NCBI RefSeq assembly: GCF_900114615.1 | Contig: NZ_FOTS01000018.1 | Span: 1-64,000 of the forward strand | DNA from: Pelosinus propionicus DSM 13327 | Lineage (GTDB): Bacteria; Bacillota; Negativicutes; DSM-13327 | Direction of reading: 5' to 3' | Length of the DNA: 64,000 bases | Shown: positions 17,578 to 27,679 of the stretch, in pieces | Position numbering within the stretch: the stretch's first letter is position 1 | Layout of the letters: every line of letters begins with the position of its first letter | Notes under the pieces: generated by a model | Databases searched by the model: none | What the model saw: the letters and a program-made list of their open reading frames with translations, nothing else | Told to the model about the DNA's origin: nothing | Made by a program: the position numbers and the translations under genes

Positions 17578-17832
17578 TTACTCGTTTTCTTCATTCCACA
17601 AAACAGATTGATAACCACATTGTACACATATGTCAAAAAATTTCTGAGGTTCGTGGCATGCAGCATTAATCATGGACTTTGTAGCACCAGAACTATGGAC
17701 CCACATCAGTTCACGATCCGTTTTAAATTCTCCGATTATACCTGATAGAGGACCATTCGCATACATACCTGCGGGAGGAATCTGACTTGCACCGAAACTT
17801 TTTATATTACCACAGTTTTGACATTTTGGCAT
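17578..17832 (-). CDS. small zinc-binding hypothetical protein, 84 aa
   Basis: Two CxxC pairs (CQNC at 4-7 and CVQC near 70) bracket a short soluble domain and suggest a zinc site. No membrane segment. The SD AAAGGAGATGAAGGT precedes the ATG, and the gap to the CPBP gene is only 14 nt, so the two are probably co-transcribed. I do not recognise a named family. Confidence 0.75.
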   Translation of the reverse strand: MPKCQNCGNIKSFGASQIPPAGMYANGPLSGIIGEFKTDRELMWVHSSGATKSMINAACHEPQKFFDICVQCGYQSVLWNEENE

Positions 17833-17846
17833 ACCTTCATCTCCTT

Positions 17847-18527
17847 TTATACAAATGATATCCCTAAAAACAACATAATAACTTTAGATGTATTCAGCAC
17901 CGAATGGGCAGCAATTGAACTAACAAGCGAGCCGGTCTTATAGTAAAGATAGGACAAGCCCACTCCAACCAGAATCATCTCACTAAGCCAATACAAATTA
18001 AAATGCATAAGTGCGAAAATAAAGGAACTTGCAATCGCCCCTCCCCAAAATCCCCATTTATCTTTCATGGGTAAAAACGTAAACAATCGATATAGTATTT
18101 CTTCTGTCAAAGGTGCTAATGCCCCAGCTAGGAATAAAGGAGAGGCTAAATCACGCCATGAAATGGCTTTTTCAACTTGGGCAACTAAAGGATGCTGACT
18201 AGGTGTGAGAAAAAGAACTGTTGTATATATTCTTTCACTAAAAATGCTCAAGCCTAGCAATATAAAACCAACAACGATTCCATAGAATAAATTTCTGTTA
18301 AAATGCTGAAAGGTTAGTCCTAGCGCTTTGAAGTTGCCATTATGCCTTCGGACTACTAAACAAACTAGCGCTAATACCACCAAACGGTCAGTCACTTCTA
18401 TGACAAAAGGTGTCGCCACAAAAATCATCGGATATAAAATTCGTACTAAGAATAAACCTACCAGTAGTCGCAATACATGAATTGAAAAAACATCCTTGAG
18501 ATTCCAAGGTACTCTGTTTTCTAGCAT
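17847..18527 (-). CDS. CPBP-family intramembrane metalloprotease, 226 aa
   Basis: A Rce1/CAAX-like (CPBP, ABI) membrane protein with about six helices. The signature EExxxR is at 142-147 (TEEILYR), with FxxxH at 171-175 (FALMH) and a further His in AAHSVLNT. The longest ORF starts at 18584, but the SD GAGGTAGTATT points to the ATG at 18527 (MLENRVPW). Members process peptides or prenylated proteins, or protect against bacteriocins. Nothing nearby tells which. Confidence 0.88.
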   Translation of the reverse strand: MLENRVPWNLKDVFSIHVLRLLVGLFLVRILYPMIFVATPFVIEVTDRLVVLALVCLVVRRHNGNFKALGLTFQHFNRNLFYGIVVGFILLGLSIFSERIYTTVLFLTPSQHPLVAQVEKAISWRDLASPLFLAGALAPLTEEILYRLFTFLPMKDKWGFWGGAIASSFIFALMHFNLYWLSEMILVGVGLSYLYYKTGSLVSSIAAHSVLNTSKVIMLFLGISFV

Positions 18528-18610
18528 AATACTACCTCTTAAATTAGAAAGACATATCAATACCATTATGCACGTCCAAATCATCTTTCATGCTTGGAAA
18601 TTTTTAAACA

Positions 18611-18654
18611 AAAAATAGCTTCCCTGCCTTGGTATCGGCAGAAAAGCTATTTTT
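18611..18654. terminator. bidirectional terminator between gatB and the CPBP gene
   Basis: AAAATAGCTT/AAGCTATTTT and CTGCC/GGCAG pair around a short loop, with A and T runs on both flanks. It lies 12 nt past the gatB stop and ends the gatCAB transcript. Confidence 0.8.
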
Positions 18655-18666
18655 CACTCTATGACA

Positions 18667-20103
18667 TTATAATCTTTCACGCAGTAATGTATTTACCATA
18701 TCCGGATTCGCTCGTCCCTTTGTTTGCTTCATAATTTGTCCGACTAAGAATCCTATGGCCTTGTCTTTACCCGCTTTAAAATCAGCTACAGATTGAGGGT
18801 TTGCTGCGATTACACTTTCTACAATGGCAACAATCTCACTGCTATCAGAAATTTGCACCAGTCCTTTTTCTTTGACAATCACTTCTGCATCTTTGCGGCT
18901 GGTCCACATTTCTTCAAATACGGCCTTGGCTATTTTATTAGAAATTATACCCTTTTCAATTAAAGCAAGCAGTTCTGTCAATTGCTTCGGTGAAACAGGG
19001 CAGTCCAAAATTGTTATGCCTTCACTATTTAAATGTTTAGATACTTCTCCCATTAACCAATTGGCTACTACTTTTGCATCTCCATTATTTTGCACACTTT
19101 GATCAAAATAATCAGCAACTGCTTTACTAGACGTGATAATGCCAGCATCATATTCTGATAATCCGTGATCATTCATTAGGCGCTGCCTGCGAGCATCAGG
19201 CAGTTCTGGCAAATTGGCACGAATTTCGGCCACTCTAGCTGGGTCAACCACAATTGGCACCAAATCAGGCTCTGGCAGGTACCGATAATCATGGGCCTGC
19301 TCTTTACTACGCATAGAAGCAGTGATCCCTTTATTTTCATCCCAAGTACGTGTCTCTTGGATCACTCTTCCCCCCTCGTCAAGTATATCTTCCTGACGAA
19401 TCACTTCATACTCTATACCACGCTGTACAGAACGGAAAGAATTGAGATTTTTAATTTCCGCTTTTGTACCAAGGGCAGCTTGTCCATGTGGGCGCAGGGA
19501 AATATTGGCATCGCAGCGCAAACTGCCTTCTTCCATTTTGCAGTCCGATACGTCTAAGTATTCCAAAATAGCCTTTACTTTTTCCAAATACGCTCTGGCT
19601 TCTTCAGCGGAGCGAATATCTGGTTCAGAAACAATCTCTAATAATGGTACTCCTGTACGATTATAATCGACTAATGCAGAATCCGAACTGCTGATCGTAG
19701 CACCTGAATGCACTAGTTTTCCAGCATCTTCTTCCATATGTATACGAGTAATATTAATACGTTTGGTTTCTCCATTTACCTCAATATCTAAATGCCCATT
19801 TACAGCAATGGGTAAGTCATATTGAGAGGTTTGGAAGTTTTTCGGCAAATCAGGATAATAATAATTCTTACGATCGAACTTACTAAACGGCAAGATTTCA
19901 CAATTAAGAGCCAATCCTGCCTTCACAGCAAATTCTACAACCTTTTCATTAATAACAGGCAAAACCCCAGGGAGTCCCAAACATACCGGGCAAACATTGG
20001 TGTTTTGCTCTGAGCCAAATTTTGTACTGCAGCCACAGAAAATCTTTGAATTGGTCTTTAACTCTGTATGAATTTCTAATCCTATTACTATTTCATAATC
20101 CAT
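18667..20103 (-). CDS. gatB: Asp-tRNA(Asn)/Glu-tRNA(Gln) amidotransferase subunit B, 478 aa
   Basis: The tRNA-binding kinase subunit of GatCAB, which converts mischarged Glu-tRNA(Gln) and Asp-tRNA(Asn). The N-terminus [12 protein letters not shown], the segment [11 protein letters not shown] and the motif [12 protein letters not shown] are family hallmarks. The C-terminal YqeY-like domain (about 330-478) ends [20 protein letters not shown]. Normal length. It follows gatA by 3 nt, so it is the third gene of gatC-gatA-gatB. Confidence 0.98.
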   Translation of the reverse strand: MDYEIVIGLEIHTELKTNSKIFCGCSTKFGSEQNTNVCPVCLGLPGVLPVINEKVVEFAVKAGLALNCEILPFSKFDRKNYYYPDLPKNFQTSQYDLPIAVNGHLDIEVNGETKRINITRIHMEEDAGKLVHSGATISSSDSALVDYNRTGVPLLEIVSEPDIRSAEEARAYLEKVKAILEYLDVSDCKMEEGSLRCDANISLRPHGQAALGTKAEIKNLNSFRSVQRGIEYEVIRQEDILDEGGRVIQETRTWDENKGITASMRSKEQAHDYRYLPEPDLVPIVVDPARVAEIRANLPELPDARRQRLMNDHGLSEYDAGIITSSKAVADYFDQSVQNNGDAKVVANWLMGEVSKHLNSEGITILDCPVSPKQLTELLALIEKGIISNKIAKAVFEEMWTSRKDAEVIVKEKGLVQISDSSEIVAIVESVIAANPQSVADFKAGKDKAIGFLVGQIMKQTKGRANPDMVNTLLRERL

Positions 20104-20106
20104 CGA

Positions 20107-21570
20107 TTAAACCTCCCCTAGGGTTGCAAACCCCTTGTGGTAATCATTATTCTGCTCAAATGTATAGGCAGCACGAATGATCGTTTCCTCTCCCAGAGGT
20201 TTGCCGATGATTTGCATACCGATAGGCATGCCAGCAGCAAAACCGCATGGAATGGAAATAGCCGGTACTCCAGACAAGTTTACAGGAATTGTACACACAT
20301 CCTGCAAGTACATAGCAAGAGGATCATTCGTCTTTTCACCCAATTTAAAAGCAGTCGTAGGTGCCGTCGGTGTAATCAATACGTCCACTTGCTCAAACGC
20401 CTTGTCAAAATCCTGTTTAACCAAAGTGCGAACTTTCAAGGCTTTTAAGTAATAGGCATCATAGTAACCAGAACTTAGCGCATATGTACCAAGCATTATA
20501 CGTCGTTTTACTTCTGCGCCAAAGGCTTCACTGCGAGTTTTCTTATACATATCAATAATATCATTGCCTTCTACTCGATGACCAAAACTCACGCCATCAT
20601 AACGAGCCAAATTAGAACTTGCCTCAGCCGGAGCAATCATATAGTAAGCTGATAAAGCATATTCCGTATGCGGCATAGATATTTCTTTATATTCCGCACC
20701 TAAGGCTACTAATTGTTCAATAGCTTTATTAATGGCTCTTTCTACTTCAGTATCCATCCCAGCAACAAAATACTCTTTTGGAAGACCAATTTTCAAACCT
20801 TTAATATTATTTACCAATGATTTTGTATAATCAGGCACTCCAGTATTAATCGAAGTCGAATCTTTGGCATCATAACCGGAAATGATATTCATCACGTGAG
20901 CACTGTCCGTAACATCACGGGTAATTGGTCCAATTTGGTCAAGAGAAGAAGCATATGCCACCAGGCCGTAACGAGATACACGACCATAAGTAGGCTTTAG
21001 TCCAACTACACCACAATAGGCTGCTGGCTGACGGATCGAACCACCTGTATCTGACCCCAACGCCCAAATTGCTTCTCCTGCTGCAACCGCGGCCGCAGAA
21101 CCACCACTGGAACCACCTGGAACAGTTTCCAGATTCCAAGGATTATGAGTAGGAAAAAATCCTGAGTTTTCTGTAGAACCGCCCATAGCAAACTCATCCA
21201 TGTTAGCTTTACCAACAATAACAGCGTCTTCTGCTGCCAATTTCTCAGCAACGGTTGCATCATAGGGAGGCACAAAAGTTGCTAGTATCTTTGAAGCACA
21301 AGTTGTTTTTATTCCTTTAGTGCATATATTATCTTTCAAAGCTCCTGGAATACCAGCAAGCACAGAAACCTTCTCACCGCGCTGAATTTTACTATCCACT
21401 GCCTGAGCCTGAGCCAAAGCAGTCTCACTCGTTCGGGTAATGTAGGCTTGTACATCTTTATCGACAGAATCAACCCGCCCTAGCACAGCCTTTGTTAATT
21501 CTACAGCGGATATTTCTTTTTCTATTATTTTTTCATGCAACTGACTTGCTGTATGTTTAAATAACTCCAT
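20107..21570 (-). CDS. gatA: Asp-tRNA(Asn)/Glu-tRNA(Gln) amidotransferase subunit A, 487 aa
   Basis: The glutaminase subunit of GatCAB. Amidase signature: catalytic Lys in GALKDNI, the serine pair in [15 protein letters not shown] and [12 protein letters not shown]. Full length. SD AAGGAGG before ATG. It lies 11 nt after gatC and 3 nt before gatB; the three make one operon. Its presence implies that the organism makes Gln-tRNA and/or Asn-tRNA by the indirect route. Confidence 0.98.
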   Translation of the reverse strand: MELFKHTASQLHEKIIEKEISAVELTKAVLGRVDSVDKDVQAYITRTSETALAQAQAVDSKIQRGEKVSVLAGIPGALKDNICTKGIKTTCASKILATFVPPYDATVAEKLAAEDAVIVGKANMDEFAMGGSTENSGFFPTHNPWNLETVPGGSSGGSAAAVAAGEAIWALGSDTGGSIRQPAAYCGVVGLKPTYGRVSRYGLVAYASSLDQIGPITRDVTDSAHVMNIISGYDAKDSTSINTGVPDYTKSLVNNIKGLKIGLPKEYFVAGMDTEVERAINKAIEQLVALGAEYKEISMPHTEYALSAYYMIAPAEASSNLARYDGVSFGHRVEGNDIIDMYKKTRSEAFGAEVKRRIMLGTYALSSGYYDAYYLKALKVRTLVKQDFDKAFEQVDVLITPTAPTTAFKLGEKTNDPLAMYLQDVCTIPVNLSGVPAISIPCGFAAGMPIGMQIIGKPLGEETIIRAAYTFEQNNDYHKGFATLGEV

Positions 21571-21581
21571 GCTTATCCTCC

Positions 21582-21872
21582 TTATCCTTCCATGATCTTG
21601 GGAACTTTAAAATAACCATCTTCCTGTTCAGGTGCATTTGACAACGCTAATTCCCTAGACAGCGATGGCTTTGTTTCATCTGCCCGCATTACATTTTTTA
21701 GCGGCAACACATGAGCAGTAGGCTGTACATTATCAACATTTAGCTTATTTAAAACATCTGCATATTCTAAAATAGCGTCCATTTGTCCAGTAAATGTTTC
21801 AAGCTCACTCTCGGAAAACTCCAGTCGTGACAATAAAGCAACATTTGCTACATCTTTACATGTAATCTTCAC
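21582..21872 (-). CDS. gatC: Asp-tRNA(Asn)/Glu-tRNA(Gln) amidotransferase subunit C, 96 aa
   Basis: The small subunit that holds GatA and GatB together. Family pattern: [20 protein letters not shown] near the N-terminus and the ending [20 protein letters not shown]. The GTG at 21872 lies just behind GGTGAG and gives the usual 96 aa. An ATG at 21887 would add five residues but has a poorer SD. First gene of the operon. Confidence 0.95.
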   Translation of the reverse strand: MKITCKDVANVALLSRLEFSESELETFTGQMDAILEYADVLNKLNVDNVQPTAHVLPLKNVMRADETKPSLSRELALSNAPEQEDGYFKVPKIMEG

Positions 21873-22000
21873 AATCTCACCATCCAAACTTAGTATTGTT
21901 AGGAAATTTCATAATAAACTATATTATACCATGTTTAAGAGAAATTCAAAAATAAAACATTTTAAGTCACGAAGATGCGAGGATTATATTTTTCACTTAC

Positions 22001-22050
22001 AGATAAAGATTGCTGCAGCGCAGATCGGGCGTTGCAGCAATCTTTATCTT
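22001..22050. terminator. bidirectional terminator after spoVR
   Basis: Arms AGATAAAGATTGCTGCAGCG and its near-complement form a stem of about 20 bp around a short loop. It ends 3 nt past the spoVR stop. It closes the prkA-yeaH-spoVR transcript. Confidence 0.75.
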
Positions 22051-22052
22051 TC

Positions 22053-23336
22053 TCAATCATGTATATTCACTATTTTGCCTTCACTACAACTAATGATTTT
22101 AGGATTATGATCGATCTTGACTCGCAAATTGACTTTTCCGCCCCAAAGATCAACAATATATTTGACGGTTTCCTGGGCATAGTTTAATTCCAATTCTCGG
22201 TGATCACAAACATGCTCTAATAGTAAGGTACCATCTTCCACCCCTACAGGTCTAATAATTGGTATACTCCCTAATCCAACTGCATTAGCCAAATTATCTC
22301 GTACGGTTTTCCAGCCTTCTTCATTTGCAACTTCTGTTACAACGATATCATCGCCTTGCACACTATAAGAGAACAAATGCAGTTTCTCACACAACTCCTG
22401 GTTTAAATAACGGCGTATAAAAGACTGATCCCGATCCTCAGACCGTATGGCCATAATCTTCTCTCGCCCCCCAGGCTGCTGATCCAAATATTCAAACATC
22501 TTAAAGCCCAGAAAATAAGGATTAATCTGACCTTGATGAGGCCGTATCACCAAATGATGGCGTTGTAAAAATTCCAAGTGAAGTCCCTGTGGCAGCTCAA
22601 GCTGATTTAAAATTTGATAGTGCCAGTAGCTGGCCCATCCTTCATTCATAATCTTAGTTTCCAATTGGGGAATGAAGTACATGGTCTCTTCCCGTACGAT
22701 ATGAATTAAATCACGTTCCCATTCAGCCAGCTTTCCTTTCTCCGCCAGAAAAGCTAATAAATCATCTTTTAGCCGTTCTGGAACGGTTCCTTCCTCTTCC
22801 TCAGAAATTTTCTTTCTTTCGCCATGCCTGCACGTTTGAAATTTAAGTCCGTGTGCGGCATCCAAAATACGCTCTACCTTATCCGGACCGATGCTGGGAT
22901 CTTGTATATATTCTCTGACACGGTTCGCATGAGCCTTAAACATTTCCATCTCCAGATTTGCCCTTGTATCCCGTTTAAATAAACGATTATTCTTAAAAAA
23001 ATCATTATGCCCGTATACGTGGGCCATGGTCAAAATATGAATGAGCAAGGTATTATCCCGCATTAAATAAGCAATGCAAGGATCGGAGTTAATCACCATT
23101 TCATAAGGTAATCCAACAAGGTTGTATTTATAAAATGTTTTTTGCCTTTCATAGGCCTTACCAAAGCTCCAGTGAGGATAATGGGAAGGCATACCTACGT
23201 ATGCCTCATAACACAACATATCTTCATAACTGCATATTTCAAAATGCTGTTCATAACAATCTAATCCTGCATCCCATACTAACTTTTCAATTTTATCATT
23301 CCAATATTCTAATTCATCTAAGCTATAGGCTGCCAT
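22053..23336 (-). CDS. spoVR: SpoVR family protein, 427 aa
   Basis: Homologue of Bacillus SpoVR and E. coli YcgB, a cytoplasmic protein linked to spore cortex formation and to stationary-phase survival. The molecular activity is unknown. The N-terminus LDELEYWNDKIEKLVWDAGLD, the segment EGWASYWHYQI and the C-terminal VNLRVKI region are family features. Its ATG overlaps the TGA of yeaH (ATGA), and the SD CGGAGGTAAC lies inside yeaH. The three-gene order prkA-yeaH-spoVR is conserved in many bacteria. Confidence 0.95.
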   Translation of the reverse strand: MAAYSLDELEYWNDKIEKLVWDAGLDCYEQHFEICSYEDMLCYEAYVGMPSHYPHWSFGKAYERQKTFYKYNLVGLPYEMVINSDPCIAYLMRDNTLLIHILTMAHVYGHNDFFKNNRLFKRDTRANLEMEMFKAHANRVREYIQDPSIGPDKVERILDAAHGLKFQTCRHGERKKISEEEEGTVPERLKDDLLAFLAEKGKLAEWERDLIHIVREETMYFIPQLETKIMNEGWASYWHYQILNQLELPQGLHLEFLQRHHLVIRPHQGQINPYFLGFKMFEYLDQQPGGREKIMAIRSEDRDQSFIRRYLNQELCEKLHLFSYSVQGDDIVVTEVANEEGWKTVRDNLANAVGLGSIPIIRPVGVEDGTLLLEHVCDHRELELNYAQETVKYIVDLWGGKVNLRVKIDHNPKIISCSEGKIVNIHD

Positions 23337-24514
23337 CAGCTGTTACCTCCGGATTCCGTATCTAAGATCTTCTTAAATGCCGGCCAAATATCTGTTTTAT
23401 CTCCCATCATAACCATAATAAAATTCTCCAAGTGTATTTGTTTTTCATATTCTTTGCTAATAGCACTCCCATACATGCTACTGGTTGTTATTTCTCCATA
23501 CCCAAATAAATTGCTGATCGTACAAAGCTGATTTACTAAAGCAACAGCTTTAGCATTATCTTCACCCCAATTATCACCATCTGAACAGTGAAAGATATAA
23601 ATATTCCAGATGGCTGGATTGTAACGCTGTTCAATAATTTCTAACGCTTTTTCATACCCACTGCTGATATAGGTTCCTCCAGTCTCGCCTCGATGGAAGA
23701 ACTCTTGTTCATTCACTTCTTGAGCCGTGGTCGTATGAGCGATAAATGCTACCTCAACATGTTCATACTTCCAGCGCACAAATTGGTACAGCAAAAAATA
23801 AAAACTGCGCGCTAAATATTTCTTGGTTTGATCCATCGATCCAGATGTATCCATGATGCAAATTACTACCGCATTGGAATGCCTGCGGGTATCTTCTTTT
23901 ATGCGGCAATAGCGCAAGTCATTTTCATGAAAAGGTATACGTTCCGGAGATTCGTTTTCCTCACTATCACATTTATCCCGCTGCGCCATTTTTTGACGTT
24001 TAATTTTTTCTGACAACGTTCTTTTCTTATTTAAATGGGGTGGAATCCCTTTGCGCTGAAAGCTTGAGCGCTTAAATTTGCGTTCTGACTCGATTTGCGC
24101 GAACTTTTTCCTTTCCATATCCGGTAATTGTAAATCATCAAAAAGATAACTAGTAAGTTCCTCTATGGTTATTTCTGTCTCGTAAACATCTTCACCGGGA
24201 TTATTACCAGCTTGCCCCTGTCCTGGCTGCTGCCCTGGCTGACCATTCGTCTTGCCAATAACCTGCCCCTTTGCTTCCTGCCCTTCCCCAGAACCTGTGC
24301 CACCGGCATTCTTTCCGTAAATGAATTGATATTCTTTAATTCCTCTGATGGGAATTTTTATTTTTTTATCCTTACTTTGCCCAATAATACTTTCCTCGGC
24401 AATAATATCACCTAAATTCTTTTTTATGCTTTCTTCCACTAGTTGACGATGTCTTTTGCGGTCCCATGCCGAACGATCTGAACTATTCGTATTTCCATCC
24501 TTAAAGATAGCCAC
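23336..24514 (-). CDS. yeaH: DUF444 / YeaH family protein with VWA-like domain, 392 aa
   Basis: Partner protein of the PrkA/YeaG kinase. It opens with a polar, basic N-terminal part (SDRSAWDRKRHRQLVEESI). A glycine- and glutamine-rich linker follows at about 75-107. The C-terminal von Willebrand A-like fold has the MIDAS-type motif CIMDTSGSMDQ (about 222-232). Between prkA and spoVR; it starts 29 nt after prkA and overlaps spoVR by 1 nt. Function: starvation or sporulation signalling with PrkA, as known for the family. Confidence 0.95.
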   Translation of the reverse strand: MAIFKDGNTNSSDRSAWDRKRHRQLVEESIKKNLGDIIAEESIIGQSKDKKIKIPIRGIKEYQFIYGKNAGGTGSGEGQEAKGQVIGKTNGQPGQQPGQGQAGNNPGEDVYETEITIEELTSYLFDDLQLPDMERKKFAQIESERKFKRSSFQRKGIPPHLNKKRTLSEKIKRQKMAQRDKCDSEENESPERIPFHENDLRYCRIKEDTRRHSNAVVICIMDTSGSMDQTKKYLARSFYFLLYQFVRWKYEHVEVAFIAHTTTAQEVNEQEFFHRGETGGTYISSGYEKALEIIEQRYNPAIWNIYIFHCSDGDNWGEDNAKAVALVNQLCTISNLFGYGEITTSSMYGSAISKEYEKQIHLENFIMVMMGDKTDIWPAFKKILDTESGGNS

Positions 24515-24542
24515 TACTTGTCATCTCCCTCCTACCAACCCC

Positions 24543-26471
24543 TTAGTCCTTCCAAAGATTATTGGCCGCATATTTCAAGATGACATTACAACAATGGTCA
24601 CAATAACCATTCGCCTTTAATTCCTCACCCATAACATTATATTTGGTATCTTGTTCTTTATCCCGTACTCTCGCCTTCGTAATGATACGTGAAATTTCTT
24701 TAACGGCTACCGTTAACTTCTTTTCAATGGCTTCCTTTAAGGGTTCATAGCACTGGTAATCAATTTTGCCGCCATTACGCAAGACGGAGAACATATAAGC
24801 AGTCACGTCCTGACGAAAACCAGGTGCCGCAGTACTATAGATACCAACCTGTTCTTCGATTGACTGAAGAAACTTAAGATCAGGTTCCAGCTCTTCGCCC
24901 GTATTCTTATCTTTTATCTTAGTTGAATTAGCGAAAGCCTCCGCATGATCCAAATAGTTATTAAATAAGCTTTCCGCCTGTTCACTATATCCATGTATAA
25001 AGGCTCGCGTAATTTCTTTCTCTAAAATCTTATGATACTCTTTTTTAATGGTATCTTGTAAAAAAACTAAATATCGTTTTTTATCGTCTTCAGCAATGGC
25101 CAATTCTTTTACTGCCTTCGTTAACGTATCTAAAATACTAATTGGGTTAATACAATTATTTTCTGATTCCGATAGGGCAACATCTACAGCCTTCATAATG
25201 AAGCGAGTTGAAATTCCCGTCATACCTTCTCGCTGCGCTTCATCCCTGAGCTCAAAAATATCGATTTTCTTCGTAGAACCTTTTTCCACGATTTCCTCGC
25301 CATTATATAGTTTCAATTTTGTTAATGGGTCTACTTTGGCTGACGGGCTCAATCGAGTTAAAATGGCAAACATGGATGCCATTTCAATCGTATGAGGTGC
25401 AATATGAGCATCAAAACTGCTGCTTCTTAAAATTTTCTGATAAATCTTTACTTCTTCATCCAGCTCCAGGCAATAGGGAACTTCCACTTTAACAATTCTG
25501 TCTAAAATCGCTTCATTCGTATGATCAGATTTAAATTTATTCCATTCCGCTTCATTCGAGTGAGCTAAAATGATGCCATCAAAATAAATCATAGAGCCCT
25601 TGCCTGGCGACGGTATGGACTTTTCTTGAGTCGCAGTAATCATCGTATGCAAATATTCCACATCATTCTTAAAGACTTCAATAAACTCAACCAATCCCCG
25701 ATTTCCTACATTGAAAGCTCCGTTTAATGACAATACTCTAGGATCATCTTCAGGATATAAATCCATTTTAGAAATATCAACAGACCCAATCAACACGGAA
25801 GTATCTTGATTATTGGGGTCAACTGGAGGTACTGTACCTATCCCTTTACGGGACCGAATGGAAAATTCTGCATTTTCTACAGGAAAGCGTTCAAACTCAC
25901 CATGGTATTCATTTTTTAAACGATAGCGGCAGACAGGGCAAAGATCACCTTCAATTTTTACACCTAACAGCTCTTCAAATTTGGGACGAAGGTGTTTCGG
26001 AATCAAGTGAAGCGGCTCTTCCCGCATTGGACAATCTTTTATGATATAAATAGAATGGCTCATTTCCAGCATTCGTTTCAAAGCTTCCATTATAGAAGAC
26101 TTGCCCGCACCGACAGGCCCAACAAAATAAAGAACTTGCCTAGATTCTTCTCCTTTCATCGCTGCAGAATGAAAATAACGCATAATTTTCATCAGTGTCT
26201 TATCGATGCCATAAAAATCATTTTTAAAATATGTGTAGCGCTTTAATAAATCATTGCCATAAATTCGTTTTAAACGAGGATGCTCTTCCGTTTTTACTAT
26301 TTCTACGCCAGCAGCAATCAGCAAATCATACATGCGTTGATGCGACAGCATGACGACCTTAGGATTTTCCTTAATGATTGCCAGATAATCAAGAAGCACA
26401 CCATCAAACTGTCGATGCGTCTTTGCTTCCCGGTCTTGTTGTATAAGACTTGCAAAGTCAAAACTTTTCAT
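24543..26471 (-). CDS. prkA: PrkA (YeaG) AAA+ serine protein kinase, 642 aa
   Basis: An AAA+ ATPase/protein kinase involved in sporulation (Bacillus PrkA) and nitrogen or stationary-phase stress (E. coli YeaG). Walker A GPVGAGKS is at 118-125. The N-terminal PrkA AAA domain covers about 20-395 and the C-terminal kinase-like domain about 430-640. Four cysteines (CPMR, CPVCRYR, CDHCCN) could bind metal. Strong SD AAGGGGAGGGG. It heads the operon and has a long structured leader (26504-26625). Confidence 0.96.
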   Translation of the reverse strand: MKSFDFASLIQQDREAKTHRQFDGVLLDYLAIIKENPKVVMLSHQRMYDLLIAAGVEIVKTEEHPRLKRIYGNDLLKRYTYFKNDFYGIDKTLMKIMRYFHSAAMKGEESRQVLYFVGPVGAGKSSIMEALKRMLEMSHSIYIIKDCPMREEPLHLIPKHLRPKFEELLGVKIEGDLCPVCRYRLKNEYHGEFERFPVENAEFSIRSRKGIGTVPPVDPNNQDTSVLIGSVDISKMDLYPEDDPRVLSLNGAFNVGNRGLVEFIEVFKNDVEYLHTMITATQEKSIPSPGKGSMIYFDGIILAHSNEAEWNKFKSDHTNEAILDRIVKVEVPYCLELDEEVKIYQKILRSSSFDAHIAPHTIEMASMFAILTRLSPSAKVDPLTKLKLYNGEEIVEKGSTKKIDIFELRDEAQREGMTGISTRFIMKAVDVALSESENNCINPISILDTLTKAVKELAIAEDDKKRYLVFLQDTIKKEYHKILEKEITRAFIHGYSEQAESLFNNYLDHAEAFANSTKIKDKNTGEELEPDLKFLQSIEEQVGIYSTAAPGFRQDVTAYMFSVLRNGGKIDYQCYEPLKEAIEKKLTVAVKEISRIITKARVRDKEQDTKYNVMGEELKANGYCDHCCNVILKYAANNLWKD

Positions 26472-26503
26472 AAAATTGCCCCTCCCCTTAATTTACAAGC
26501 GTA

Positions 26504-26625
26504 CTCTCGGAGAAAAACCATATATAGCCGTAAACTAGCAAATGAGCATAAAGTGTGGGTTAAGTAGCAGGTTGAAGCCTTAGTTATGTGCTCATCTTTC
26601 CGTCTTAAATGGCACTTTCCGAGAG
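26504..26625 (-). ncRNA. candidate structured 5' leader RNA of prkA
   Basis: On minus, CTCTCGGA (26618-26625) pairs perfectly with TCCGAGAG (26504-26511), and two further pairs extend the stem inward. This closes a 122-nt domain that ends 33 nt before the prkA start codon. Inside it, ATGAGCA/TGCTCAT (26542-26548 with 26589-26595) forms a second stem with a 3-bp extension. GTGC/GCAC is an alternative pairing that competes for the same bases. I do not recognise a known riboswitch class. The function is inferred only from position and pairing. Confidence 0.5.
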
Positions 26626-26804
26626 ACTATCCTGCAGTAGTAAAAGATATTTAGAAACAATTTCTTAGAGGCTTTCGAATAGATGAAATCTATATTATAG
26701 ATATGCAATTCCTTGCAAACATTATTACTATAGAATTATTTAGCATAAGGGTTCTTTAACCTCTTACCTACTGATTATTATTGTATAATCATGAAAAAGG
26801 TCAA

Positions 26805-26847
26805 CAAAAAGCACCTAACTCCTTCTGTAACAAGGTTTCAGGTGTTT
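26805..26847 (-). terminator. terminator of the corrinoid methyltransferase operon
   Basis: On minus, CACCT/AGGTG and CCTT/AAGG pair with a small internal loop and are followed by TTTTT. It lies about 90 nt past the DUF1638 stop. Just beyond it, TTGACC with an ATAATA-like -10 (about 26775-26803) may be the prkA promoter. Confidence 0.6.
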
Positions 26848-26934
26848 GCTATCACTAATATGCTGCTTTCAAACAATGTTAGCTGCGATTTCATCATAGG
26901 GAGATATTCTTATTATGGATATCGTTGAACTCAT

Positions 26935-27606
26935 TCACATTTCCAATTTCCCTTCATAAAATGCCCACTCATCGATGGATTCCCCAGAAGGAACCGTAAT
27001 AAAATCCTTCGTATCCCAAGGTCCTTTTACAATCTTTTCAATAAAAGAGATCTCCCCCTCTATGATCTGATGGGTTAATCCCAGCAACTCTGCTATCTGA
27101 TGTGATCTTTGCAAAAAAAATGTTTCTCTCTCACTGCCTGTTCGGATAAATAGTACCCGTCGATAGCTGCTATACATTCTGCTAAAAACAGCGATCGCTT
27201 TTCTTTCGCCATATTTTTGATAAATGCGATCATATTCTGATAATATGGCTCGTTCACCATTCATCCAGCCGCCTGACAAATACAAAGTGCCTTTCTCTTC
27301 TGAACGAAATGTTTCATAAGATGCTGTGGAACCTAAAAGCAGGGGAATACAATCATGCACTTTGGGTATTGTCAACTGAAAGCCAGCAGCTTTCAAATTC
27401 CTAGCTGCTCCACCGCATAATCCAAAGGCTAGGATCACTCTAGAATACCCTGATAAACCATTAAGAAGATGTTGCAGCTCTTCACCTAGTTTTTCTGGAT
27501 GCAGATGCAATCCCATGGAAATAAACTCGAAATCAATATCACAACCTGATGCTGCTCTTACTAATTCTTCTTTCATAACTTCACAGGCAATAATTTTTAT
27601 CGTCAT
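26935..27606 (-). CDS. DUF1638 domain protein, 223 aa
   Basis: A conserved protein of unknown biochemistry, often encoded with corrinoid methyltransferases in anaerobic bacteria and methanogens. Seen: the start IKIIACEVMKEEL, the central ILAFGLCGGAARNL and VHDCIPLLLG, and FIRTG later, all typical of DUF1638. Soluble, no signal peptide. It is the last gene of the methyltransferase operon, 73 nt after the activator gene. A role in loading or handling the corrinoid or methyl acceptor is a guess from context. Confidence 0.85.
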   Translation of the reverse strand: MTIKIIACEVMKEELVRAASGCDIDFEFISMGLHLHPEKLGEELQHLLNGLSGYSRVILAFGLCGGAARNLKAAGFQLTIPKVHDCIPLLLGSTASYETFRSEEKGTLYLSGGWMNGERAILSEYDRIYQKYGERKAIAVFSRMYSSYRRVLFIRTGSERETFFLQRSHQIAELLGLTHQIIEGEISFIEKIVKGPWDTKDFITVPSGESIDEWAFYEGKLEM

Positions 27607-27679
27607 ACGATCAACTCCATGCTGCGCTCCTTATACTAATTCATTTTATAAGAAAGCAAACTCATTCTATACAATTGAG

